64,000 nt of DNA, from assembly GCA_025526915.1 (NCBI GenBank), contig JAHLKH010000018.1:124001-188000 (forward strand), read 5' to 3'. Below the pieces are notes generated by a model, which saw nothing but the letters and a program-made list of their open reading frames with translations, made no database searches and was not told the DNA's origin. This DNA is from Entophlyctis helioformis (lineage: Eukaryota > Chytridiomycota > Chytridiomycetes > Chytridiales > Chytriomycetaceae). The position numbers and the translations under genes were made by a program. Shown one piece after another: positions 45,201 to 55,090 of the stretch. Positions within the stretch are counted from its first letter, which is position 1. Every line of letters begins with the position of its first letter.

Positions 45201-46687
45201 CCGAGCTTTGTGGCGTGTGCTGCTTTTCGATGCGGTTCGTGGTTCTCATTGACTTGTTTGCAACCTTTTTGCAGCCAGCGTCCATCATCTACGTTCTCTA
45301 CCTGGTCAGTCCGTCTCTGGTCTGCTCGGCTGCAGTTTGGCGATGTATTTGGCACCTTGCACGCACACACATGCTAACAGCAACGGCTGCAAAACAGATC
45401 TACGTGGCCGCCTTTGACAAGGCCACGGCGTTTCCCATGATATCGCTGATCATGCTTGCCTGCATCTACGGTCTCCAGATGATCATCTTTCTTATCAAGC
45501 GCGAGTGGCAGCATGTGGGGTGGATGATCATCTACATCCTCGCCATGCCCGTGTTTGGCTTCTTTGTGCCGCTGTACGCCTTTTGGCACTTTGACGACTT
45601 TTCGTGGGGCAACACGCGTCTGGCTGCAGGTGCCGGCGGCGATGCAGGCGCAGAGCACGGCGGATCCAAGCGCGGTGGGTATGCAGACGATGCAGAGATG
45701 TTTGACCCGCAGTCGATTCCGGTCGAGTCGTGGGAGTCGTACGAGGCACGGGCGGGATGGGTGCAGGCGGCTGGGACATCTACAGGGTATGCGACAGCAG
45801 ACGCGGATCGCATCATGGCCACGGCTCTTTTGACGGACCTGGAGCGCCGTGACAGCAACATGAGGCTGGACGACCAAGTTGACGCTGTGTCGATTGGCTC
45901 TCGGTCTGCTGGATTGGCATATCAAGGGCAACAGCAAATGTCAACAGCAGCAGCAGGTGGCGGTCCGAGGCTTGGCTCGACGCGGTCGTCCAGGCCGATC
46001 CAGTATCCGCCTCCACTCATGATGCCAGCAGCGCCACCGGCTGCAGGTGCTGTTGCTGACTCGGCCAGCATCTATACGCGTCATCGGCACCACCGCGAGA
46101 CGGATCGCATGAGCCAGACCAGCCACAGCAGCCACGGAAGCCATCACAGTCACGGCAGTCACGGCAGTCACGGCAGCCATCGCAAGCACGCAGCACGCCA
46201 GCATGCCGCCAACACGAGCTACCGCAGCCAAGGCAGCCAGGGAGTCGGCAGCAGCCAGCCATACAAGCCGCAAGCGTACTACGATCCCCTTCATCCGTCG
46301 TCAGCGCACCCACGGAGCCAGCTGAATCAACAGTCGGTGTCTTCGCCGCAGTCTGCTGGAGTCATGTATCCGCCACAGGCCCTGGTTGCCACATCGTCGC
46401 CCATGTCTCCAACATCCTCGACCGTCCAGCATCAGCCGCTCCCTTTGCTGCCTCTGTCCACACGATCGCAGCCACCGTCGCAAGCATCGCAGCTACAACC
46501 GCCGATGGCAGACCGCGGCCGTATCCTGGAAGCAGTCCAGTCGTTCATTCAGGCATCCGACCTGTCAACCATCACCAAACGGCATGTGCGGGAGCGTGTG
46601 ATGCAGGAGCTGGGTCTAGACGCCGTTGCGTCGCGTCGTGTGGTGGACGACTGCATCCGGACAGTGCTGGCGGATCTGGACGGCTGA
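39296..46687 (+). CDS. Chitin synthase with myosin-like motor and DEK C-terminal domain (copy 2)
   Basis: Same architecture as the gene at 18018-24706. Motor P-loop SGESNCGKSESGR is formed across a 67-nt intron (40088-40154). The switch-I-like segment reads NASRFSRYTEYQF. Then come a membrane segment and a b5-like segment, a clean intron (43420-43498), the catalytic core (MVDADTEV, EDRYLTTLLLKHFP, QRRRWINS), a 93-nt stop-free intron (45305-45397) with a good branch site TGCTAAC, and a C-terminal DEK domain (ITKRHVRERVMQELGLDAVA). The exact start is unclear: 39296 is the first ATG, but it is not in frame with the motor without an unresolved splice. Apparent single-base losses occur near 41765, 42045, 42300 and 42745, all between the motor and the core. 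From 42822 onward the protein is intact. The tail has Ser-His-Gly repeats. Confidence 0.88.
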
Positions 46688-46885
46688 GGGGGCATGCCAC
46701 CATTGGTACTTTTAAGAAATGAACACTATGTGCTTGCGGACGCTGAGATGAAATGGCAACGAAGCGGGATCAAGACAACTGTGTTGAACAGGAGGCACGA
46801 GCCCAAAATAAAGAAACAAGACAAGGGAGATATTCGAGAGAGTCGTGGCGGAGAAGCACCGAGCAGCAGCGTCACACAATCGAGA

Positions 46886-48085
46886 TCATCCCAGCCCAAC
46901 GCCAAGGACGATGGCGGCAAACAGGCTTGTTGTGAATATAGACGAGAGCCAGGACGACTGCAAGCCCTGGCGCTGTGCGGTGAACCATCCGCTGCCGCCA
47001 TTGGACTCTGTGTTTGGTGCAAACGGATCGTTGGTTGCGACGGGGATGTCGCGCACGGGCAGGATTCTGAACTGGCGCTCTCCAGAGCGGGGGAATCCCG
47101 TGTCTTGGCAAGACGACGGGGAGCCCGTCTTGCTCGTTTGGTCAACGTTGTCACAGACGACGCGGAGCTGTCCATGGCAGCCATTTCGTTAGACGCTGGC
47201 GACGCTGGCGACGGTGGCAGACATGCATGGTGCACCACGTACAATGTATGTGCGAGCGGCAGCGTTGGGGATGATGCCGGTGTAGTTTGTGACGGAAGGG
47301 CCGACGGCAGCCAGCTGAGTCCAGGTGTTTTCGCCGACGAGCTGGTAGTAGATGTTGACGGAGCGAGCCGGAAAGCGTGATCTGTCCGTGTCTGCCGAGT
47401 AGCTCCTGTGGATGGCCATGCAATGAGTGTGAGTGTGGCAGGCGGGCGGGCGGGCAGGCGGAGGCCAGAGCAGATGGCGAGGCATGGCGAGGCAAGGCGG
47501 AGGGGGCCAGCAGGACAGCTGTGCAGCAGGCCGCCCGTGGTGCCACCGGCTGGTTTGCAAACGGCGGGCAGGCGTCGATTTGCGTCTGTGCGGCACGGCA
47601 CATGGCCAAGCAACGGGAAGGGCCCCAGCAGCACGACATGGCACAGCACAGTACAGCACGGCACGGCATGCAAGGGGAGGCCAGGGCCAGACGCACCAGT
47701 TGACGAGCATGGGCTGGCCGGCGTAAAAGTACGAGGTGATGTTGGGCGACGACAGCGAGATGTATGCGTTGCCTGGCAGGTTGCCGGTGCAGTTGGCGTT
47801 GGGGCACACCTGCACAAACGGGTTGCACACGGGGCCGGCGGGCACCGTGGTGTTGCCGCCGGGCACCGTGGTGTTGCCGGCGGGCAGCGGCGAGCCGGAC
47901 GGGGCGGGCGCTGGCGCCGTGCCGGTGCCGCCTCCAGCAGCACCACCGCCGTTGCCGCCTCCAGGCGCAGGGCCGGGGCCAGGCGCTGGGCCAGGAGCAG
48001 GGCCGGGCACGGGGCCGGGCTGGGCCGCCACGAGCGAGAGCAGCAGGGCCGCACACAGAGCAGCAAGAGGCGACGAAGCGAGCAT
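46886..48085 (-). CDS. Predicted GPI-anchored secreted protein with Ig/Kre9-like domain
   Basis: Exons 48085-47697, 47405-47243 and 47167-46886 splice in phase (introns 291 and 75 nt) to a 277-residue protein. Signal peptide MLASSPLAALCAALLLSLVA, then a Gly-Pro-Ala-Pro repeat linker, then a domain starting CNPFVQVCPNANCTGNLP with several N-glycosylation sites (NTT, NCT, NIT, NYT). The core (NITSYFYAGQPMLVNWSYSA, IYYQLVGENTWTQLAAVG) looks like a beta-sandwich of the Kre9/Knh1 or fungal GPI-protein type: membrane or wall located, extracellular. The C terminus (IFTTSLFAAIVLGVGLG) is a GPI/transmembrane tail. The Kre9 comparison is by pattern only. It shares a 0.7-kb divergent region with the 7TM gene. 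Confidence 0.72.
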
Positions 48086-48794
48086 TTGGTGACAATGCGG
48101 GCAAGCCGCGGCAGCCGAGGCATCGCACGCCATTGTGGTCGCAATGCCCGCGGCGGGCGGTCGGAGTTGGGCGGGACAGGGCCGGTGGCGGCCGGCACTC
48201 GCACCGACATGGGATCGGCGTGGGATCCATCGCATCTGCGGCCGTGCATGCCATGCCGTGCAATGTCATGTCTTACAGAATATGGCAGCACGCTGCTGTC
48301 AGCAGAAGAAGCAGTCAATGCAAGACTGCTCTGGCTGCAGCCACACTCGCCAGCCGCTGCGATCGGGGCACGTTCAGACGACAAGCACCCCACGTGCACA
48401 TCGCCTAGCACGCACGCCAGCCGTTCAGTCCCTTGGTCCCAAGCGGCCTTGCCATCCGCCCAATCGCATCAACGGACGCACATTTGCCGTTCACAATTGG
48501 CCACACACGCAGATCCGGTCCAGACAGCCTTTGAATGTGCCTGGCCAATCGAAACAATGGGACCGCGGTGCACGGCCGCACTCGGCGTCTCGATATCGCC
48601 GCTCGTGGCAGTCCGGCCTGCTTGGTTCGCTGGGCAGCCGCTCGTGCTGTCCGGCAAACTTTAGCTTTCGAGCTCGTTCAGTCCCGTCTCCCGGCCTGAT
48701 CCGATCGCAGATAAAACCTGCGCTCGAGTCTCTTTGGCTTTCAATCCAGTCCACCACCCGCAGCTCGTCTTCTCCTCGGCATCGCAACCTAACC
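48086..48794. other. Divergent intergenic region, GPI-type protein / 7TM protein
   Basis: About 700 bp between two divergent start codons, expected to hold both promoters. GATAAAA near 48710 is the only TATA-like element seen for the plus-strand gene. No coding frame supported. Confidence 0.5.
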
Positions 48795-50832
48795 ATGTCG
48801 CTGAATGCAACCGCGCTGCCGCCTGTCGACAGCCTGCCCGAGTCGCTCATGAACGGCCCGGCTGAGCTCGTCATGATCGAGCTCATCATCACTGGTACGC
48901 TTGCGTCACTCCATGCAGCCACGTGCACTCTCTGGCGCCGTGCACTATGCTCACTGCCATGCCTTGACGCACTCGGATCAAACGCCTAATCCCTCTGTCC
49001 TTGTCCCTCGCTCGTTCGCTTTCTCGCTCGGATCGCAGTCATTGGCATGTCCATCCAGCTGTGCAACACCATCTACGCCATCCGCCACGCCATGAGACTG
49101 CCGTCGCACTTTAACATTTTCCTCGTCGTCTCCATGGTCATCTACTCGTTTTCGTTTGTGCCTCTCTTCCGTAAGCGATCGCTCAATGACGAGCCGGCGG
49201 CCTTCAACATGCAGCCCCACTCACTCGTGCCCATCCACTCCATGCTATCCTCCACATTGACCACAGTCACCACGGGTCTCGGCTCAGTGTCTTCGTCTGT
49301 CAACTTTTTCAACTCGGGCGAGATCAAGCGCCGCGCAGAGTTTGTCTACATCTTCAACCAGTCCCACAACTTCATGTTCGGCTTGGCTACCCTCATGTAC
49401 GTCCTCCTCGTGCAGTTCCGCTTCCGCATCATCAAGACCATGATGCCGTACTCGGATGCCTTGGTAAGTCCAGCCGCGCCACATTCAAGGTCTGCTGCTG
49501 ATGCATTGATCCCGATGCTTACTTTCTGCTCGTCCACACAACAATCCCATCGCCTTGCAGGACACGATCTTCGTCACCCTCACCATCCTCCTCTGGACAG
49601 GCGCCGCCTTTGTCGTTGGCTTTCTCGGCACCATCATCTGGCCCAAGACCGTCACAAACGGCGTCCAGCTCCAGTCTTTCTCTCTGTGGGCCGCATACGC
49701 GCTCATTGTCGACACGACCCTCTCGTTCATCTTCATGGTCAAGCTGTTCAGCTCGCGCAAGAAGCTCATGAACGCCATGCGCTCCAACGTTGCTGCCGGC
49801 ACCGTCTACGCCAGCGACATTGCGGCCCGCCGCACCATGTCGATTGTCTTCCGCGCGCTCACGACGCTCTGTTGCGTATCTGCTCTCTCGTTCTCGCTGG
49901 TGCTGATCAGTGCCACTGTCTTTGCCAAGGATCCCGTCCACCGCAAGCTCATGTACCGTATCGGCTACTCATTCAGCCCTCTCCAGTTCAGCGGTGCTCT
50001 TGTGTTTGTGTACTCGGTCCCGACTCTCTTCCGCATGGACATGGACAGCATCGTGTCGCCAACCACGCCCATGAGCCCGCGTCGTCTGCCGCCTTACTCT
50101 CCCTCGTCTCACGATTCATCCAGCAGAGGCGACAGCATCAAGTCGCCCTTTGCTGCGCGCTCGCCCTCGCCCCGCATCCATGCCGACGATGCTGCCACGT
50201 CTCCTGTGCCGACTCCCTACTACAGCGCCAAGGAAACCAAGGACTTTGGCAGCTACACGACGTACCCGATCCAGGCTGCGGCGCTGCAGCCCATGTCACG
50301 CCAGCCGAGCACCCGATCCAATGTCAGCAACACCTCGAGCCACGCGACGGATGTTGCTCGTCCTCCCCGCATCGCCGCGCAGCTCTACAGTGAAAAGTTT
50401 GGTGCGTCCCCTTCGCCAGTAACGGGCTCGGCCACTCCCAAGACGGCCAACCCGCTCAACTCGACCAACGCGACGTTTCTGATCCCACAGCCACGCAAGT
50501 CGTCCGCGGCCATCACATCGTCGTCGGCATCCACCACCACATCGCGATCGTCGGATGCGTCCTTGACAACCATTGCCGACCAGGCAGTGCAAGCCCAGCT
50601 CGAGCACAGCAGGCAGTACCAGTACCAAGTATTCTTCCAACAGCAGCAGCAGCACGAGCAACAGCAGCCGTACGCGTGGCTGCCCGAGCCTGCATCTGCC
50701 CTCCATGGTTCCCGGTCGTCCTTTTTCACATCGCCGCCGAGCGCCGAGCTGTTTGGCGAGACGGACGACCAGCAGTACACTGCAAACGGCCAGCGTCGCC
50801 CAACCAACGAACTTGCATATAGCGCTCGCTAA
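48795..50832 (+). CDS. Seven-transmembrane protein, orphan receptor-like
   Basis: Exons 48795-48894, 49039-49463 and 49561-50832 join in phase to 598 residues. Seven hydrophobic segments are readable: VMIELIITGVIGMSIQLCNT; FNIFLVVSMVIYSFSFVPLF; HNFMFGLATLMYVLLVQF; FVTLTILLWTGAAFVVGFLG; LWAAYALIVDTTLSFIFMV; ALTTLCCVSALSFSLVLISA; and SFSPLQFSGALVFVYSVPTL. A short glycosylatable N terminus (MSLNATALP, no signal peptide) and a ~270-residue Ser/Thr/Gln-rich C-terminal tail with poly-Gln complete it, the layout of a GPCR with a phosphorylatable tail. No known family signature (Ste2/3, GPR1, rhodopsin DRY or NPxxY) was found, so ligand and G-protein coupling are unknown; a non-receptor 7TM protein remains possible. 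Confidence 0.75.
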
Positions 50833-51009
50833 GCGTCAGTCTGGATGCTTTCCCTTTGACTTTTCTTATGCCACTTTGCTTTTTTCCATCTCCTCCTCGG
50901 GACTATAACTATGAACAATGAACGCATCGTATGACGATATCGATTCATGGGGGTTGGTAATGGACAAGAACGGATCGGATCGGAACGAGATGGCAAGGTG
51001 GCATGCGTC

Positions 51010-52275
51010 TCAGTGGCCGGATGGCGTGGCCGTCGAAGGCGGCGCGCGAGCAGCCGGTGGTTCAGCGATCACGGCATTGCCAACGGTTTCGTATGATGGC
51101 AATGCCTCGTCGGCGGCCGCATACGACGGAAGCGGCTGCATCCGAACGCCATCCATCACGATCAGCTCATGAGCCGCGCGTGCCTGACTCGCCTGCACCT
51201 GTGCGTCAGTGGCTGGCGTCGTGGGTCCAACGATCGTTTCGAACGCAGGCGGATCGGCGGGGAGGCTGCACAGGTAAAAGTCGCAGAACCGCGCACGGAA
51301 GAAGCAGCCCTTGTCTGGCGTGAAGAAGATGAAGAAGATGCCGGCAACGCCGACCAGGCCGAGGATCACGTAGAATGCAATGTACGGGTTGTTGACGTAG
51401 TCTTCCTTCTTTGCTGCGGCAGCTGCCTCGGGATTGTCCTCGGGCGTGAAGGTGGTGGATCGCAGATAGTCGCCGCCCAGACTCGATGCGCCATCTGAAG
51501 AAGGCGTGCACGATTGTGACGGCAGCTGCAGAGTCTTGGTCACGCAATCCTTGGTGCAGAGGCCGTCGCTGCACAGGGTGTATGTGATGTTTGTCAGGGA
51601 CCGGGTCGTTGTGATGGACAGCCTCGAGTTGTCCTTCTGCAGACGATAGCAGACGGGATTGGGCCACATCGGAAGCAGCTCGATGCGGGCAATATCGGCT
51701 GGTGCACAGGACGAGTTGGCAGCGTATCGGTTGACCGGGAGGTACTGCGGCGCTTGGTTGACGCCCTGAAGCAGCGAGATCTTGTCAGAGCCAACACTGA
51801 TATGCAGGCAGGCAGTCGGCGGGCGGTCAGCGGGCGGTCAAGCGACCAGCCAAGCGACCAGCCAGACAAGCGACCAGACGAACATTGCAGTCAGATTGTC
51901 GTCGGACTCGAGAGCAAAGCCAGTGTTGCAGGCCTGTGGTAGCGTAGTCGAAACATTACGGCTGACGGGGCAGTTGCGAGAGCAGTCTGCAGTGCCCGAC
52001 GCATTCTGCACGCTGCACTTGTCGTAGAAGACGAGCTGCCGAGCGGGCAATCTGGCGATGGTGCTCGAGACACCTGCTGGGCAGGCCTCTCCAACACCCT
52101 TGGGCGACAGCAGCACTTGCGTCGATGCAGCAAGGATCCGATCGAGAACGTCGGCAGATGGCTGGCTGGGCAGTGGGACGTTTGCGCAGCTCACGGTGTC
52201 TGAGACCGACTGCACAAGCTGGCCTTGAACGACCGACAGCAGCAACGCCGCCGCCACCCAACCGACAAGCTGCAT
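51010..52275 (-). CDS. Type I membrane protein with Cys-rich ectodomain and LPSY-bearing tail
   Basis: Exons 52275-51884 and 51796-51010 (87-nt intron, phase 2) give 392 residues. Signal peptide MQLVGWVAAALLLSVVQG; ectodomain with more than a dozen cysteines and N-glycosylation sites (QNASG, RNVST, DNLTA, ANSSC, TNITY); one transmembrane segment (IAFYVILGLVGVAGIFFIFF) near residue 285; a ~90-residue cytosolic tail containing LPSY twice (PLPSYAAADEALPSYETVG). LPxY/PPxY motifs are bound by WW domains of Rsp5/Nedd4 ligases in fungi, so ubiquitin-driven turnover is a reasonable inference. It could be a surface sensor or adhesin; no family recognised. It lies 110 bp from, and on the same strand as, the small Q-rich membrane protein. 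Confidence 0.72.
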
Positions 52276-52384
52276 TTCGATGGGCAAAGCAGGACATGGC
52301 ATGTGATACACGACAAGGACTGCTTGGCACTGCTGTGCACCGACGTTTCATTGGACGGCACCATTAGACAGGCGGCAGCAAACC

Positions 52385-52840
52385 CTAGGCCTGAGCGGGC
52401 GGCTGCTGGGCTTGGACGGGCTGCTGCTGCTGGGCTTGGACAGGCTGCTGCTGGTATGGCTGGTACTGCTGATACGGCTGCTGCATCTGGCTAAACTGAG
52501 GCTGTTGCGGCTGCTGCGGCTGCTGCTGGTACTGCACCGCCTGCTGATACACCGGTGCAGGGTAGTACGGCTGGTTGGCATATGCCTGCTGCTGCTGCTG
52601 CTGGCCTTGGGCTGCATTGGCAGGCTGGATAACAAAGCCTGGCTTCGACCGCTTGGCATACTTGAAGGCGTAGAATGCACCCACACAGAAGACGCAGCAA
52701 ACGAGGATGGGGATGACGATGCCAAAGATAATGGCAAAGGCTGTGAAGGTGGCAAAGAAACCGCCCACGGCAGCGTCATCACGCAGGTTGAACGTGAACG
52801 TCGTCGTGGGGCGAGGCGCAGGCCATGTTGTCGTCGACAT
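52385..52840 (-). CDS. Small single-pass membrane protein with Gln/Pro/Tyr-rich tail
   Basis: About 151 residues from the first ATG (MSTTTWPAPRPTTTFTFNLR). One strongly hydrophobic, Cys-containing segment (FGIVIPILVCCVFCVGAFYA) is followed by a basic stop-transfer stretch (KYAKRSKPG) and then a tail made almost wholly of Gln, Pro, Tyr and Ala (QPYYPAPVYQQAVQYQQQPQ). No signal peptide, so it is probably N-out with the tail cytosolic, rather like Shisa-type adaptor proteins, but this resemblance is of layout only. The Tyr/Pro-rich tail could bind WW or SH3 domains. No intron. Confidence 0.65.
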   Translation of the reverse strand: MSTTTWPAPRPTTTFTFNLRDDAAVGGFFATFTAFAIIFGIVIPILVCCVFCVGAFYAFKYAKRSKPGFVIQPANAAQGQQQQQQAYANQPYYPAPVYQQAVQYQQQPQQPQQPQFSQMQQPYQQYQPYQQQPVQAQQQQPVQAQQPPAQA

Positions 52841-53144
52841 GGGCGGGACGAGCGACGGGAAGGCGGCGAGTGTTGTTGTTGGATGTGGCAAGTTGGCATT
52901 TTGGCCAACACGTCATCGGCGTTTCCGTCACTGCCACATCATGAGTTGAGCTGGCGTTGCACTCTTGTGTCGCACGGTCAAGCGTGCAGGACGGGATCGC
53001 AATGGACAGTGGTTGCGAGTCTGGCAGAGCCTGGCAGAGTCTGACTGGAACTGTCGAGAATGCTCTTTGCTGCGACTGTGCATCGCATCAGCAACATTAA
53101 TGTGTTTTGTATTTAATGTTTCTGCGAGAACTTTAGTTGTGAAA
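52841..53144. other. Intergenic, upstream of the small membrane protein and of tRNA-Trp
   Basis: No coding frame supported. The last 60 bases are AT-rich relative to the window, just before the tRNA. Confidence 0.5.
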
Positions 53145-53216
53145 GGGCCCGTGGCTCAATGGTAGAGCACTCGACTCCAGATCGAAAGGCTGCGCGTTCG
53201 ATTCGCGTCGGGCTCA
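53145..53216 (+). tRNA. tRNA-Trp (anticodon CCA)
   Basis: A full cloverleaf folds: acceptor stem GGGCCCG with CGGGCTC (one G-U pair) and discriminator A; D arm GCTC/GAGC; anticodon loop CTCCAGA with CCA at 53177-53179, T at position 33 and a purine after the anticodon; T arm GCGCG-TTCGATT-CGCGT. No intron. The D stem/loop carries the A box (TGGCTCAATGG) and the T arm the B box (GTTCGATTC), the internal Pol III promoter. A T-run follows at about 53223 as terminator. One mismatch at the base of the anticodon stem. Confidence 0.92.
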
Positions 53217-53467
53217 TTTCCCTTTTGCTCGTCGTGGCTATCTTGCTGTCACTCGTTTTCTTTTGGCATCTGCTGCTGGATCGACGGTGCAGCCATGCCA
53301 AGCCACTCCATCCACTGCGCACTATTTACATACACATTCGCGATGCGACTCGAGCAGATTCGTTCACTTGCTGCTCTGCTCATAAACAAACGCACCAAAG
53401 GAAAGGCGAACAACCCAGACAGGCTTGGGGTACAAGAGTGCATACATGTATTCCAACAAGAACAGCA

Positions 53468-54438
53468 TCAAGCCTTTGCAAACTCGAGAAGCAGGTTGCC
53501 GCCGGGAGCACCGCCCTTGATGACAAGCGAGCCAGGCGTAAACCCGCCGCAGGTGTCGCGGAAGAAGCGGAAACCGGCCTGCAGACGGCCCTTGCTGCAG
53601 TTGATGGTCTTGGCACCGTCGACGGCCGTGGCGGTCATCTTGCAGGTGCCAAACGTGGACGTGGTGGTGGTGCCGTTGACTCTGAGCACCTCGATGGGCT
53701 TGCGGATGCCGCCGGGGCCGAGGCCGAGCTGAGCACGGTTGCACTGGAGAGCATGGCGCGTTAGCGTGTGTGCCATGCGTGGTGCCATACGTGGTGGCAT
53801 GTACGGTGGCATGGGTGCACTCACGTCTCCGTCAACGATCTTGACGCTGGGGTTTGTGCAGGTGGGCGGGACCTGGACGTTGCCGCCGTCGGTGAGCTTG
53901 GACCGCGCTCCGGTCTTGCTGATGGCAAGCGTGACGTCGCCGCCGGTGCCCTTGACGACAATGCTGCCGCGGGTGTCGCCACACTTGGCCTTGAACGCAG
54001 CAAAGCCGGCGTCGAGCTGGGCCTTGGTGACCTTGACGGCGGCAGTGCCAACAGGCTTGGCGGTGATCTGTGAATGCAGAGTGGATTGGCCGGGTCAGAG
54101 CGGCTGTTGGCCGGCGATGCACCAGACACGTCGAGGCGACAGACTGCTTACCGTGCACTGGCCGCTGGCGGCGGCGGGCGTGGCGGCATCCACGGTGAGG
54201 GCGACCTTGGCAAGGGCGGCCTTGCACTGGAGAGGTGGACGAGCGAGTCAGCACCAGCAAGTGCAGCCCACGAGCGAGGCACAGCGGCACACAAGAGACT
54301 CACGTCGGCATCGGGCACCTTGACGAGCGGCGTCGGGCAGAACGGCTGGGCAGGGGCAGCACCGTTGGCCTGCGGGGCGGGCAGGGCCGAGGTGGCCGAG
54401 AGAGCGGACAGAGCGACGAGGAGGAGAGAAGTGTACAT
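53468..54438 (-). CDS. Secreted protein made of two tandem homologous Cys domains
   Basis: Exons 54438-54304, 54226-54152, 54067-53825 and 53743-53468 all join in phase 0, giving 242 residues. Signal peptide MYTSLLLVALSALSATSA. The mature protein is two similar halves: C-P-T-P-L-V-K-V-P-D-A-D-C...QLDAGFAAFKAKCGDTRGSI and C-T-N-P-S-V-K-I-V-D-G-D-C...RLQAGFRFFRDTCGGFTPGS, each with four cysteines, ending KG(G)xxGG(D/N). Introns 1 and 3 fall at the same point of each half (after Asp-Ala-Asp / Asp-Gly-Asp, both GTGAGT, both followed by TGC); the second half lacks the intron that splits the first after GQCT. This indicates internal exon duplication and one intron lost or gained. Extracellular; no known family recognised. 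A TATA box lies just upstream. Confidence 0.82.
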
Positions 54439-55090
54439 ATGGACAGAGGTGGTTGTTGGTTGGTTGGCTGGATGCACGGGCCGTCGCCCCATATTTATAG
54501 AACAGCCAGCGGCGCGCGTGTTGACGGTGGCGCGCGTGCCACCTTGAAACACGCCCTTGCTTGCCGTGCCTGAAAGTGCCACGCTGGAGGGGCCATTTGC
54601 CCAGTGGTGTTTCGGCATGGCATGCCACACGGGACATGCAGGTGGCGATCCAGTGGCTGCACGCGCTGCACTCGACCGCAAGCAGAGTCGCCCGATGACG
54701 CAGAGATGTGCCGGCCAGCCCTTGGACAGAAACAAAGAGGGTATCAGGGCCATCGAGGGCGAGAGAAACTGCCAGTGTGGCCGGATGGGCAGTCCTCTGA
54801 CTCGCCAAACCGAGCGTCTCAACACAGACAGAGAGAGAGAGATCAGGCATCTGTCGTGATGCGGTCAGGAATGCTCTTGCCGAGGCCCATCACATAGCGC
54901 ATCTTGTCAAGTGCCGCTTGGCGTTTACACACACGTCAGCGAGCGCCGACTGCCCGCTCGATGCGAGCCTCCTGCTCATCCACAGTCGCGCCATGCATCT
55001 TGGACAGCATCTTCATTTCGTCACTGTGGCAACCGACCCATTGCCCATCAACACCAACAGTCACCAACAGCCACCAACAACCACCAGCAG
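54439..55090. other. Intergenic, secreted-protein promoter and UPRT 3' flank
   Basis: Holds the TATA box at 54491, a short (GA)n run near 54828-54842, and CACCAACA repeats at about 55050-55090. No gene seen. Confidence 0.5.
54491..54499 (-). promoter_or_regulatory. TATA box of the two-domain secreted protein
   Basis: TATAAATAT on the minus strand, 53 bases upstream of the ATG at 54438, suggesting a very short leader and a strong regulated promoter. Confidence 0.6.

Noticed and set aside
43346..45370. A 674-codon open frame on the minus strand
   Set aside because: Antisense shadow of the chitin synthase 2 core; His/Val/Arg-rich composition and no recognisable domain.
53145..53216. tRNA-Gly (TCC) reading of the tRNA
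   Set aside because: Shifting the loop by one base breaks the anticodon stem and removes T33; the 7-base loop CTCCAGA gives CCA, Trp.
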